A stretch of DNA of 64,000 nucleotides from Pseudomonas sihuiensis (GTDB lineage: Bacteria; Pseudomonadota; Gammaproteobacteria; Pseudomonadales; Pseudomonadaceae), in assembly GCF_900106015.1 (NCBI RefSeq), contig NZ_LT629797.1, positions 3,534,001-3,598,000 on the forward strand, read 5' to 3'. A program made the translations under genes and the position numbers. Below the pieces are notes generated by a model. That model made no database searches and had not been told where the DNA came from. It saw only the letters and a list, made by a program, of their open reading frames with translations. Position 1 is the first letter of the stretch, and each line of letters begins with the position of its first letter. Shown here one piece after another: positions 48,702 through 57,532 of this stretch.

Positions 48702-49220
48702 TTATGCGCCGCGGCGCTCCCACACTTCGAAGGCGTAAGACGGTGTCTCGGCCGAAGCCGGGTGCTCGACGCTGGAGGTCATACGCCAGGTGGCCTCGTC
48801 GACCTCGGGGAAGAAGGCATCACCCTCGGGATCCAGGCCGACACGCGTCAAGTAAAGACGATCAGCCTGGGCCAGGCCCAGCTCATAGAGCTGCGCGCCG
48901 CCGATCAGCATCAGTTCCTCGGCATTCTCTTCACGCGCCCAGGCGTCAGCTCGTTCGATAGCCTCTTCCAGCGTCGCGAATACCTCGGCACCTTCCAGGG
49001 TCAGGCCGGCCTGACGGCTGACCACGATATTGAGCCTGCCCGGCAACGGGCGCCCGAGCGAATCCCAGGTCTTGCGCCCCATGATGATCGGCTTGCCGAG
49101 CGTCATCGCCTTGAAGTGCTTGAGATCCGCCGGCAGGTGCCAGGGCAGTTGGTTGTCGCGGCCAATCACGCGGTTGTGCGCGAGCGCGGCGATCAGAGAA
49201 AGAGGTAGAGTCGTTTTCAT
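48702..49220 (-). CDS. folA: Dihydrofolate reductase
   Basis: The 172-residue enzyme reduces dihydrofolate to tetrahydrofolate with NADPH. Key segments are LSLIAALAHNRVIGRDNQLPWHLP, LKHFKAMTLGKPIIMGRKTW, and GGAQLYELGL. The ATG at 49220 (MKTTLPLSLIAAL) is used; a longer frame upstream has no support. It works with thymidylate synthase at 54248, which regenerates dihydrofolate in the same cycle. Confidence 0.96.
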   Translation of the reverse strand: MKTTLPLSLIAALAHNRVIGRDNQLPWHLPADLKHFKAMTLGKPIIMGRKTWDSLGRPLPGRLNIVVSRQAGLTLEGAEVFATLEEAIERADAWAREENAEELMLIGGAQLYELGLAQADRLYLTRVGLDPEGDAFFPEVDEATWRMTSSVEHPASAETPSYAFEVWERRGA

Positions 49221-49347
49221 GGCCGCGAGCATAACAGAGCCCCCAGCGGCCTCGCAGCCCATCAGTGGCTGCAGCAGCGCTGTCGTCGTATCGTCACATT
49301 CGCCGTAGCAGGCTAAGGGCTGATTCTACGAGCAAGGAGCCAGCATC

Positions 49348-50490
49348 ATGTCGAAATCACTCTCTGCCTGGGTATTGGGCGTCACTCTGCTGCCACTGGC
49401 GGTCTTCGCCAGCCCCGCCCCGGATAAAGTACAGGCCGCCATCGATTGGGCCCAGCAGCAACCCAGCGTCAGGCAAACCCAGAACTGGGACAGCAAGGCT
49501 CCCCTGGTGATCGCCCACCGGGGCGCCAGCGGTTACGCGCCCGAGCACACACTGGCGGCCTACGCGCTGGCAGCCTTTCAAGGCGCCGACTACATCGAGC
49601 CCGACTTGGTGATGACTCGCGATGGCCAGTTGGTCGCCCGCCACGACAACGAATTGGGGCTGACCACCGACGTGGCGCAGCGCCCCGAATTCGCTGACCG
49701 CAAACGCACCCAGAGCGTCGACGGGCGCAGCCTGGAAGGCTGGTTCAGTGAGGACTTCACCCTGGCCGAGCTGAAAACCCTGCGCGCCATCGAACGTATC
49801 CCGCAGCAGCGACCGGGCAATACCCGCTTCGATGGCCAGTTCGAGATTCCCACGCTGCAAGAGATCATCGATCTGGTGAAACGTCTGGAAGCCCTTCAGC
49901 AACGAACCCTGGGTTTGTACCCGGAAACCAAGCACCCCACCCACTTCCAGCAACTCGACCTGGCCATGGAGAAACCGTTGCTGGCGGTGCTCGAACGCAA
50001 CGGCTACGACAGCGCCGACGCGCCCGTTTTCATCCAGTCCTTCGAAGTGGCAAACCTCAAGGCGCTGAGCACGCTGACACCGATCCGCCTGGTGCAACTG
50101 CTGTGGGTAGAAGGCCAACCCTACGATCAGCAGGTGCTTGGCAGCGGCCTTGGCTACCAGCAAATGATCACGCCAGAAGGCCTGCAAACCATCGCGAGCT
50201 ACGCCAGCGGCATCGGCCCGGAGAAAGGCATGATCATCCCGCGTGATGCCGCCGGTAACCTGACCGCGCCGACCAGCCTGGTACGTGACGCCCATGCGGC
50301 CGGGCTCAAGGTGCATCCCTACACCTTCCGCGCTGAAAACGCCTTCCTGCCCACCCGTCTGCGTAACGGCAGCGAACCGAGCGAGCGCGGCGATATCAAA
50401 GCCGAGCTGCGTGCCTTCCTCGCCACCGGTATCGATGGCCTGTTCATCGACCAGCCGGATATCGCCGTGCGTTTGCGCGAGCAGCGCTGA
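49348..50490 (+). CDS. glpQ: Periplasmic glycerophosphodiester phosphodiesterase
   Basis: This 380-residue enzyme has a signal peptide (residues 1-21, VLGVTLLPLAVFA) and the GDPD catalytic region with VIAHRGASGYAPEHTL (His/Glu) and EPDLVMTRDGQLVARHD. It hydrolyses glycerophosphodiesters in the periplasm to glycerol-3-phosphate and an alcohol. The length corresponds to the long GlpQ/UgpQ periplasmic branch. A long perfect hairpin begins 13 bases after the stop. Confidence 0.95.
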   Translation: MSKSLSAWVLGVTLLPLAVFASPAPDKVQAAIDWAQQQPSVRQTQNWDSKAPLVIAHRGASGYAPEHTLAAYALAAFQGADYIEPDLVMTRDGQLVARHDNELGLTTDVAQRPEFADRKRTQSVDGRSLEGWFSEDFTLAELKTLRAIERIPQQRPGNTRFDGQFEIPTLQEIIDLVKRLEALQQRTLGLYPETKHPTHFQQLDLAMEKPLLAVLERNGYDSADAPVFIQSFEVANLKALSTLTPIRLVQLLWVEGQPYDQQVLGSGLGYQQMITPEGLQTIASYASGIGPEKGMIIPRDAAGNLTAPTSLVRDAHAAGLKVHPYTFRAENAFLPTRLRNGSEPSERGDIKAELRAFLATGIDGLFIDQPDIAVRLREQR

Positions 50491-50502
50491 TTCGCACCGA
50501 AG

Positions 50503-50534
50503 CGGATCAGGGGTTATTCTCAACCCCTGATCCG
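50503..50534 (+). terminator. 13-bp perfect hairpin between glpQ and the DUF2868 gene
   Basis: CGGATCAGGGGTT (50503-50515), loop ATTCTC and AACCCCTGATCCG (50522-50534) match over 13 bp. It ends one base before a possible ATG and 16 before the GTG preferred as start of the next gene, so it may act as a terminator for glpQ or block initiation of the next gene. Confidence 0.65.
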
Positions 50535-50550
50535 AATGACGAGACGCCGC

Positions 50551-51942
50551 GTGACAGACGCCTCCTCCCCTACCCCCTTCCAACGCCTCTGGCTCAGCGA
50601 AACCATTCGCCTGCGCGAGGACCATGCCGGCCCGCTCGAAGACAGCGAGGCCAATCGCCTGGCCCGTGCCGAACAGGTTGAACTGGCCGAGCGCATCCAG
50701 CATCGCGCCCTGCACCTGGCCCGCCGTGATGGTCAGTGGCAGGCGCTGTTGCACTGGTTGCAGGGCGCACGCCTGGCCGGTGTGCTGCTGGCACTGCTGG
50801 CCCTGCTCAGCGGCTTCGGCCTGGCCTTCGCGGCACTGGGTGACGGGCGCCAACCGGTCAATGTGTTCTGGGCACTGGGCAGTCTGCTTGGGCTCAACCT
50901 GCTGATGCTGCTCGGCTGGCTGCTGGGCCTGCTGCTGACCCGTGACAACCCCGGCGCGCTGGGTCGCCTGTGGCTGTGGCTCAGCGAAAAACTGGCGCGT
51001 GATGCCAGCGCTGCGCAACTGGCCCCGGCTCTGCTGCTGATGCTGCAACGCCAGCGTCTGACCCGCTGGGGACTGGGCCTGATGATCAACGGTCTGTGGG
51101 CGCTGGCCATGCTCGCGGCGCTGGCCACCCTGCTATTGCTACTCGCTACGCGCCGCTACGGCTTCGTCTGGGAAACCACCATTCTTGGTGGCGACACCTT
51201 CATCGCCCTGACCCAGGCCATCGGCGCCCTGCCCGCGCTGCTCGGCTTCAGCTTGCCAGACATCGACGTCATTCGCGCCAGCGGCGATGCCGCTATCGCC
51301 AGCGAAGCAGCCCGGCAGAGCTGGGCCGGCTGGCTGGTCGGCGTGGTGTTGGTCTACGGCCTGCTGCCACGCCTGCTGCTGGCGCTGCTGTGCCTGTGGC
51401 GCTGGCAATCCGGCAAAGGCGCGCTGCGCCTGGATCTCGACCTGCCGGGCTACAGCCTGCTGCGCCAGCGCCTGCAACCGGACAGCGAACGCCTCGGCGT
51501 CTGCGACCTGGCGCCAGCAGCTCTGCATCAGCCGCAAGGCGGCACCAATTCCCAAGCTGGCAGCGGCGCCCTCCTGCTCGGCATCGAACTGGACGAGCGT
51601 CGCCCCTGGCCGCCCGCGCCGCTACCCAAGGGCGTGGCCGATGCCGGAGTGATCGATAGCCGCGAACAGCGCCGCCAGTTGCTCGAACAACTGACCCGCT
51701 TCCCACCCGAACGTCTGGCCATTGCTTGCGACCCGCGCCGCTCACCGGATCGCGGCACCCTGGCGCTGCTCGGCGAACTGGCGCGTTGTGCGAGCGCCAC
51801 GCGCGTCTGGCTGCTACCGCCGACGCCCGGTGAGAGCCTGGACAGCGCGCGCCTGACGGACTGGCACCAGGCCCTCGACACCCTAGGGCTGACCCACGGT
51901 GATACGGCGCCGCTGAACTGGCTGGAGAGCGGACATGAATAG
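50551..51942 (+). CDS. DUF2868 membrane protein
   Basis: The protein (463 residues from the GTG at 50551; an ATG at 50536 adds five but lies against a hairpin stem) has a soluble N-terminal part (FQRLWLSETIRLREDHAGPLE), then about four to five membrane segments between residues 75 and 300, and a soluble C-terminal domain. The family (DUF2868) has no known reaction. It is paired with a DUF3482 GTPase-like gene downstream, as in other Pseudomonas, so the two probably act together at the inner membrane. Confidence 0.82.
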   Translation: MTDASSPTPFQRLWLSETIRLREDHAGPLEDSEANRLARAEQVELAERIQHRALHLARRDGQWQALLHWLQGARLAGVLLALLALLSGFGLAFAALGDGRQPVNVFWALGSLLGLNLLMLLGWLLGLLLTRDNPGALGRLWLWLSEKLARDASAAQLAPALLLMLQRQRLTRWGLGLMINGLWALAMLAALATLLLLLATRRYGFVWETTILGGDTFIALTQAIGALPALLGFSLPDIDVIRASGDAAIASEAARQSWAGWLVGVVLVYGLLPRLLLALLCLWRWQSGKGALRLDLDLPGYSLLRQRLQPDSERLGVCDLAPAALHQPQGGTNSQAGSGALLLGIELDERRPWPPAPLPKGVADAGVIDSREQRRQLLEQLTRFPPERLAIACDPRRSPDRGTLALLGELARCASATRVWLLPPTPGESLDSARLTDWHQALDTLGLTHGDTAPLNWLESGHE

Positions 51943-51967
51943 AGAGCCGCAGGCACACGGCCTTCAT

Positions 51968-52035
51968 GTAGGAGCGAGCTCTGCTCGCGAACCATGGCAA
52001 ACGGCAAAAGCTTCGCGAGCAGAGCTCGCTCCTAC
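51968..52035. repeat. Inverted repeat with 24-bp arms, GTAGGAGCG REP family
   Basis: GTAGGAGCGAGCTCTGCTCG (plus CGAA) at 51968-51991 is exactly mirrored at 52012-52035, with a 20-base loop. The arms are themselves partly palindromic (GAGC-TCT-GCTC). The element sits between the DUF2868 gene and the GTPase-like gene. A sibling of the same head (GTAGGAGCG) is at 61132-61208. Confidence 0.8.
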
Positions 52036-52080
52036 CTCGATGCACGCTCTGCTTCCGAGCTACCCGGCCGAGACCACGCC

Positions 52081-53463
52081 ATGAGCCCACCACTGAAACT
52101 GGCCCTGGTCGGCCATACCAATGTCGGCAAGACCTCGCTGCTGCGTACCCTGACCCGCGACGTGGAGTTCGGCGAAGTCTCGCCGCGCGCCAGCACCACG
52201 CGCCATGTCGAGGGTGCGCGCCTGTCGGTGGACGGCCAGGCCTTGCTGGAGCTGTACGACACCCCCGGCCTGGAAGACGCCATTGCCCTGCTCGACTACC
52301 TGGAGCGCCTCGACCGCCCCGGTGAACGCCTGGACGGCCCGGCCCGTCTGGCGCGTTTTCTCGAAGGCAGCGAAGCGCGCCAGCGTTACGAACAGGAGGC
52401 CAAGGTGCTGCGTCAGCTGCTGGCCTCCGACGCCGGCCTGTATGTAATCGACGTGCGTGAGCCGGTGCTGGCCAAGTACCGCGACGAACTGGCGGTGCTG
52501 ACCATGTGTGGCCGGCCGCTGCTGCCGGTGCTCAACTTTGTCGCCAGCGCCAGCCACCGCGAAGGTGAATGGCGCGAAGCCCTGGCTCGCCTCGGCCTGC
52601 ACGCCCTGGTGGCGTTCGACAGTGTGGCGCCACCCGAAGATGGCGAACGACGCCTGTACGAAAGCCTGGCCCTGCTGCTGGAGCGTTCGCGCTCCCAGTT
52701 GCAACGCCTGATCGAGGATCACGAAGCACAGCGCCAGGCCCGTCGACAGGCCGGCAACCGGTTGATCGCCGAACTGCTGATCGACTGCGCCGCCTGCCGC
52801 CGCAGCGTCGCCGCCCAGCCGGTGCTGGAACAGGGCGCCATTTCTGAGCTGCGCGATGCGATTCGCCAACGCGAGCAGCGCTGCGTCGAGGCCCTATTGC
52901 GCCTGTATGCCTTCCGCAGCAGCGATGCCAAGGCGGCCGACCTGCCGCTGCTCGACGGCCGCTGGGGCGACGACCTGTTCAACCCGGAAACGCTGAAGCA
53001 GCTCGGCATCAAGGTCGGTGGCGGCATGGCGGCCGGCGCCGCCACGGGCGTCGGCGTCGACCTGCTGGTCGGCGGCATCACCCTGGGCGCGGCCGCCGCG
53101 CTGGGCGCGGTGATCGGTGGTAGCGCACAGACCCTGCGCAACTACGGGGAACGACTGAAGGGAAAACTCAAGGGCCAGCGCGAGCTGACCGTCGACGATG
53201 CTGTACTGCGCCTGCTCGCCCTACGTCAGCAGCAACTGCTGGCTGCACTGAACGTACGTGGTCACGCCGCGGTGGACGCCATCACCCTCAACGCCCCGCG
53301 AGAAACCCTGTGGCGCCAGGGCAAGCTACCGGCGCCACTTAACGTGGCACGGGCGCATCCCGAATGGTCATCACTCAATCCCGGCGCACGCCTGGAAGAG
53401 GCCGAACGCGCCGAACAGGTAGAGCGCCTGTGCAGCGACCTTTCCATGCAACCGGTGGGCTGA
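52081..53463 (+). CDS. DUF3482 GTPase-like protein
   Basis: This 460-residue protein starts at the ATG at 52081 and carries an Era/YfjP-like G domain: P-loop GHTNVGKTSL (about residues 11-20), a switch region with TTRHVEGARL, and G3 DTPGLED. The usual G4 NKxD is not obvious (LPVLNFVAS). The C-terminal two thirds contain hydrophobic glycine/alanine-rich segments (AAGAATGVGVDLLVGGITLG) that may insert in the membrane, fitting DUF3482. Its stop codon lies inside a REP palindrome, which encodes its last residues. Function unknown; it acts probably with the DUF2868 protein. Confidence 0.85.
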   Translation: MSPPLKLALVGHTNVGKTSLLRTLTRDVEFGEVSPRASTTRHVEGARLSVDGQALLELYDTPGLEDAIALLDYLERLDRPGERLDGPARLARFLEGSEARQRYEQEAKVLRQLLASDAGLYVIDVREPVLAKYRDELAVLTMCGRPLLPVLNFVASASHREGEWREALARLGLHALVAFDSVAPPEDGERRLYESLALLLERSRSQLQRLIEDHEAQRQARRQAGNRLIAELLIDCAACRRSVAAQPVLEQGAISELRDAIRQREQRCVEALLRLYAFRSSDAKAADLPLLDGRWGDDLFNPETLKQLGIKVGGGMAAGAATGVGVDLLVGGITLGAAAALGAVIGGSAQTLRNYGERLKGKLKGQRELTVDDAVLRLLALRQQQLLAALNVRGHAAVDAITLNAPRETLWRQGKLPAPLNVARAHPEWSSLNPGARLEEAERAEQVERLCSDLSMQPVG

Positions 53464-53517
53464 AGCCCACCCTACGCGATGAGTGATAGTTATCTGTAGG
53501 GTGGGCTTCAGCCCACC
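53454..53517. repeat. REP pair upstream of the REP transposase gene, GTAGGGTGGGC family
   Basis: GGTGGGCTGAAGCCCACCCT begins at 53454, inside the last codons of the GTPase-like gene, and its inverse GTAGGGTGGGCTTCAGCCCA begins at 53496 and ends at 53517. The transposase stop codon is just beyond, at 53523. A similar pair lies on the other side of that gene. Confidence 0.82.
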
Positions 53518-53522
53518 AATAC

Positions 53523-54050
53523 CTACTCCCCAAACTCGCCATCACCATCATCCCGCCCACCCCAATCTGCAGGCAGGAGCCCGCGCCCGACATAACGATG
53601 GAAGCTCGAATAAGGCCAGTCGCCAACCTGACTCACCAGGCCGTGCTTTACCGGGTTGAAATGGATGTAGTCGACATGCCTTGCGAGATCCTCCTCATCA
53701 CGGATGCGGTGCTCCCAGAAGCGTCTCTGCCAGACTCCCTTCTCACGCCTTCTGGATTTGCTGGCGCTGACAGACGCCATGGCGGGTAGAGCCCGAGAAA
53801 ACTGGCTTTTGATCAATGCCCAACGCCGGGAATAGTCGCGGTCATCCTCAGGCAGTTCCCAAACAGCATGCAGATGGTCGGGTAGAACACAGATGGCGAC
53901 GGTCTTGAACGGCATGCGCTTGCTGGCCTCGACGTAGACCTGGCGCAGCAGCGCAATTTCCTCCACCAGTAAGCGGGAACGACGATCAGCGAGAGTGACC
54001 GTGAAGAAGTAGGTTGCACCGGGAATCCGTTCGCGGCGGTAGTGGGGCAT
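53523..54050 (-). CDS. REP-associated tyrosine transposase (RAYT / TnpA-REP)
   Basis: The 175-residue protein is a Y1-type HUH endonuclease: the HxH is in VLPDHLHAVWELP, and the presumed catalytic Tyr lies in HVDYIHFNPVKHGL near residue 132. An N-terminal basic start (HYRRERIPGATYFFTV) and KGVWQRRFWEHRI are typical of RAYTs in the IS200/IS605-related group. It is flanked on both sides by REPs beginning or ending GTAGGGTGGGC, which it probably recognises. RAYTs are domesticated single-copy transposases that disperse REPs in Pseudomonas; current activity is unknown. The catalytic motifs appear intact. Confidence 0.9.
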   Translation of the reverse strand: MPHYRRERIPGATYFFTVTLADRRSRLLVEEIALLRQVYVEASKRMPFKTVAICVLPDHLHAVWELPEDDRDYSRRWALIKSQFSRALPAMASVSASKSRRREKGVWQRRFWEHRIRDEEDLARHVDYIHFNPVKHGLVSQVGDWPYSSFHRYVGRGLLPADWGGRDDGDGEFGE

Positions 54051-54110
54051 GGGCAGTCCTTTGCCTGTTGGGTGTCGGTGAAGGGGCCGGCGGCAACGGA
54101 TTGGTGAATC

Positions 54111-54227
54111 GGTGGGCTGAAGCCCACCCTACAAGAAACGCCACCCGGCCCACCCTACATCCTAGTAGAGCTTCGTGACGCTGCCAGACCGTAGGGTGGG
54201 CCGGGCGGCGCTCCGCTTTAGCCCACC
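54111..54227. repeat. REP cluster beyond the REP transposase gene
   Basis: Three units of the GTAGGGTGGGC family lie in 117 bases: GGTGGGCTGAAGCCCACCCT at 54111, a partial CCACCCGGCCCACCCTAC at 54141-54158, and GTAGGGTGGGCCGGGCGGCG at 54191 continuing to GCCCACC at 54227. They separate the transposase promoter side from thyA. Confidence 0.78.
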
Positions 54228-54247
54228 AGAGCCCACCCACTTCTATC

Positions 54248-55042
54248 TCACACTGCCACCGGCGCCTTGATATGCGGGTGCGCTTCGTAGCCGACCAGTT
54301 CGAAGTCCTCGAATTTGAAGGCCAGCAGATCCTTCACCTCGGGGTTGAGCTTCATGGTCGGCAGCGGCAGCGGCTGGCGGGTCAGTTGCAGATCAGTTTG
54401 CTCGATGTGGTTGGCGTACAGGTGGCAGTCGCCACCGGTCCAGATGAACTCGCCCGGCTGCAGGTTACACACCTGCGCCACCATCAGCGTCAGCAGCGCG
54501 TAGCTGGCGATGTTGAAAGGCACGCCGAGGAAGATGTCTGCCGAACGCTGATAGAGCTGGCAGGAGAGCTTGCCGTCCGCCACGTAGAACTGGAACAGCG
54601 CATGGCATGGCGGCAGGGCCATCTGCTCGACCAGCGCGGGGTTCCAGGCCGAGACGATCAGGCGACGGGAGTCCGGATTCTTCCTGATCATCTCGATCAA
54701 CTTGGCGATCTGGTCGATGGACTCGCCGTTGGGTGCCGGCCAACTACGCCACTGGTAGCCGTAGACCGGGCCGAGATTGCCATTCTCGTCGGCCCACTCG
54801 TCCCAGATGCTGACGCCGTTTTCCTTCAAATAACGGATGTTGGTATCGCCCTGCAGGAACCACAGCAGCTCGTGGATGATCGAGCGCAGGTGACACTTCT
54901 TGGTGGTGACGATGGGGAAGCCATCGGCCAGGTCGAAGCGCATCTGGTAGCCGAACACGCTGTAGGTGCCGGTGCCGGTGCGGTCTTCCTTGAAGGTGCC
55001 ATGCTCGCGCACATGGCGCATCAGGTCGAGGTACTGTTTCAT
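54248..55042 (-). CDS. thyA: Thymidylate synthase
   Basis: The 264-residue enzyme methylates dUMP to dTMP with methylene-tetrahydrofolate. Conserved parts are [18 protein letters not shown], the catalytic Cys in [12 protein letters not shown], and the [19 protein letters not shown] region. The length is identical to the E. coli form. The ATG at 55042 overlaps the lgt stop by four bases, so thyA is translated with lgt. The C-terminal IKAPVAV is normal. Confidence 0.97.
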   Translation of the reverse strand: MKQYLDLMRHVREHGTFKEDRTGTGTYSVFGYQMRFDLADGFPIVTTKKCHLRSIIHELLWFLQGDTNIRYLKENGVSIWDEWADENGNLGPVYGYQWRSWPAPNGESIDQIAKLIEMIRKNPDSRRLIVSAWNPALVEQMALPPCHALFQFYVADGKLSCQLYQRSADIFLGVPFNIASYALLTLMVAQVCNLQPGEFIWTGGDCHLYANHIEQTDLQLTRQPLPLPTMKLNPEVKDLLAFKFEDFELVGYEAHPHIKAPVAV

Positions 55043-55845
55043 GGTGCGGCCCCCTCCTGGGTAGCCTGGCGTTTGTAGGCGTAGGCGATCAGGCCCAGGC
55101 CGGCGAGAATCATCGGTATGCAGAGGACCTGCCCCATGGTCAGCCAGCCCCAGGCCAGGTAGCCAAGCTGGGCGTCGGGCACACGGACGAATTCGACAAT
55201 GAAGCGGAAGATGCCGTAGCACACGGCGAACATGCCGGAAACGGCCATGGTCGGGCGCGGCTTGCGCGAGTAGAACCAGAGGATGGTGAACAGTGCCACG
55301 CCCTCCAGGGCGAACTGGTACAGCTGCGACGGGTGGCGCGCCAGTTGCTCCGGGTCGGTGGGGAAGACCATCGCCCATGGCACGTCGGTGGCCTTGCCCC
55401 ACAGCTCGGCATTGATGAAGTTACCAATGCGCCCGGCACCCAGGCCAATCGGCACCAGTGGTGCGATGAAATCCATCAGTTCGAAGAAGCTCTTGCCGTT
55501 GCGCTTGCCGAACCACCAGGTCGCCAGCATCACCCCGATCAGCCCGCCATGGAACGACATGCCGCCTTCCCAGACTCGCAGGATCTTCGCCGGTTCGGCG
55601 ATATAGGCGGCAAAATCATAGAAGAACACGTAGCCCAGGCGCCCACCGAGAATCACCCCCATGGCCACCCAGAACACCAGATCGGACAGCTTGTCCTTGG
55701 TCCAGGTCGCATCGAAACGCTCCAGCCGGCGCGAGGCAAGCCACCAGGCACCACCGATACCGACCAGGTACATCAGGCCGTACCAATGGATTTTCAGGGG
55801 ACCAAGGGCGATGGCCACCGGGTCGATCTGCGGATAAGGCAGCAT
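55039..55845 (-). CDS. lgt: Prolipoprotein diacylglyceryl transferase
   Basis: This 268-residue inner-membrane enzyme attaches diacylglycerol to the lipobox Cys of prolipoproteins. Seven membrane segments and the signature [15 protein letters not shown] are present, with HGGLIGV and the N-terminal [21 protein letters not shown]. It lies between the TauE/SafE gene (10 bases) and thyA (4-base overlap), so the three minus-strand genes probably form one operon. Confidence 0.96.
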   Translation of the reverse strand: MLPYPQIDPVAIALGPLKIHWYGLMYLVGIGGAWWLASRRLERFDATWTKDKLSDLVFWVAMGVILGGRLGYVFFYDFAAYIAEPAKILRVWEGGMSFHGGLIGVMLATWWFGKRNGKSFFELMDFIAPLVPIGLGAGRIGNFINAELWGKATDVPWAMVFPTDPEQLARHPSQLYQFALEGVALFTILWFYSRKPRPTMAVSGMFAVCYGIFRFIVEFVRVPDAQLGYLAWGWLTMGQVLCIPMILAGLGLIAYAYKRQATQEGAAP

Positions 55846-55855
55846 CCAGGACTCC

Positions 55856-56638
55856 TTAAATGAAAAAACTCAGGCCCACGCTGAACAGCAGCAGGGCGAA
55901 CAGACGCTTGAGCAACAGTGGCGACAGGCGATGAGCCAGGCGCGCACCAAAACGGGCAAAGAACATGCTGGTCAGGGCTATCCCCAGCAATGCCGGGAGA
56001 TACACGAAACCGACGCTCCATGGCGGCAGATTCGGATTCCCCCAGCCGGTGAACATGAAACTCAACGCGCCGGCAATGGCAATCGGCAAACCACAGGCTG
56101 CCGAGGTGGCCACCGCCTGCTGGATCGGCACGCTGCGCCAGACCAGAAAGGGCACGGTCAGCGAACCACCGCCAATGCCGAAGATCGCCGACGCCCAGCC
56201 GATCACCCCGCCGGCTACCGTCAATGTCGGCTTGCCTGGGACACCGCGACTGGCCTTGGGTTTCAGGTCCAGCGCCATCTGCGCGGCAACGATGATGGCG
56301 AACGTACCGATGATCTTCTGCAGCAACGGTCCCTGGATCAACGCCGCCGTCATGGCCCCCAGCGCAGCACCGAGCAGAATGCCAATGGTCAACCAGCGAA
56401 ACAGCGGCCAGCGCACCGCGCCCTTGCGATGGTGCTCGAGCAGCGAATTGATCGAGGTAAAGACGATCGTCGCCAGGGAAGTGCCCACTGCCAGGTGAGT
56501 GAGGATTTCCGTTGCCATACCCTGGGCGGTGAAGCTCAGCACCAACACCGGCACGATGATCAGACCACCGCCCACGCCGAACAGGCCAGCCAGCACACCG
56601 GCAGCCGAGCCCAGTACCAGGTAGAGCAGCAGCTCCAT
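55856..56638 (-). CDS. TauE/SafE-family sulfite/organosulfonate exporter-like protein
   Basis: The 260-residue membrane protein has eight predicted segments in two halves, typical of TauE/SafE (COG0730), with [16 protein letters not shown] near the N-terminus and [17 protein letters not shown] in the second half. The ATG at 56638 ([14 protein letters not shown]) is chosen. The exported compound is unknown; some family members move sulfite or sulfoacetate. It is first of the operon with lgt and thyA, divergent from the NRDE gene. Confidence 0.9.
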   Translation of the reverse strand: MELLLYLVLGSAAGVLAGLFGVGGGLIIVPVLVLSFTAQGMATEILTHLAVGTSLATIVFTSINSLLEHHRKGAVRWPLFRWLTIGILLGAALGAMTAALIQGPLLQKIIGTFAIIVAAQMALDLKPKASRGVPGKPTLTVAGGVIGWASAIFGIGGGSLTVPFLVWRSVPIQQAVATSAACGLPIAIAGALSFMFTGWGNPNLPPWSVGFVYLPALLGIALTSMFFARFGARLAHRLSPLLLKRLFALLLFSVGLSFFI

Positions 56639-56766
56639 CGACACCCCCAAAAACAAAGCGGCATGGTAGCGGAAATGCCTCCTCAACGGCACACGGATCG
56701 ACGGAACGGTTGCCGCCCCTGGCTGAGCTCGCTAGCCTGCCAGACTCCGCCATTGGAGGAATGCGC

Positions 56767-57510
56767 ATGTGCCTGATCGTCTTCGCCTGGCAGCCCGAAA
56801 GCCCGACGATGCTGCGCCTGGCGGCCAATCGCGACGAGTTCTACGCGCGCCCCAGCGCAGCACTGAGCGAATGGGCGGATGCACCTGGCGTATTCGCCGG
56901 TCGCGATCTGCAAGCTGGGGGTACCTGGCTCGGTGTTACCGCGCAAGGCCGCTTCGCGGCGCTGACCAATATCCGCGACCCGCGGCAAAAAGCCGGTCCC
57001 CGTTCACGCGGCGTGCTGACAGCCGACTACCTGCTGGGTCAGGAGTCGGCACCGGCCTATCTCGACAGGATCATGCGCGGCGCACAAGAGCATGCCGGCT
57101 TCAACCTGCTGTTGGGCGACCGCCATCAGCTCTGGCACTTCAACTCTCAGGAAGGCCTGCCTCGGCAATTGCAGAGCGGCATTTATGGTATGTCCAACGC
57201 CGATCTCGACACGCCGTGGCCGAAGCTGCTGCGTGCCAGAAATGCCCTGAGCGATAGACTCGAAAGCGAGGATGAAGCGCTACTGGAGCTGCTGACCGAT
57301 CGCAGCCAGCCAGCCGATCACCTGTTGCCGGACACCGGCGTCGGGCTGGAGACGGAGCGCGTACTGTCGAGTATTTTCATTACCACTGCTACCTATGGCA
57401 CCCGCGCCAGTACGGTGCTGAACCTCTGCCGGGACGGGCGTTGGAATATCACCGAGCGCAGCTTCGGCCCGCATGGTGCCTTGGTGGGCGAGGTCGCGTT
57501 ATGCGGGTAG
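56767..57510 (+). CDS. NRDE-domain protein (TANGO2-like)
   Basis: This 247-residue protein begins MCLIVFAW and contains the NRDE motif (ANRDEFYARPS, about residues 18-28), placing it in the T10/TANGO2 family, with Cys2 as the presumed N-terminal nucleophile. The GGAGGA site at 56755-56760 fits the ATG at 56767, which leaves Cys at position 2; the ATG at 56761 is too close. The reaction is unknown; eukaryotic TANGO2 has been linked to lipid and haem handling. It converges on ptsP with 22 bases between. Confidence 0.88.
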   Translation: MCLIVFAWQPESPTMLRLAANRDEFYARPSAALSEWADAPGVFAGRDLQAGGTWLGVTAQGRFAALTNIRDPRQKAGPRSRGVLTADYLLGQESAPAYLDRIMRGAQEHAGFNLLLGDRHQLWHFNSQEGLPRQLQSGIYGMSNADLDTPWPKLLRARNALSDRLESEDEALLELLTDRSQPADHLLPDTGVGLETERVLSSIFITTATYGTRASTVLNLCRDGRWNITERSFGPHGALVGEVALCG

Positions 57511-57532
57511 CCCGGACGCCCCTACAGGCGAA

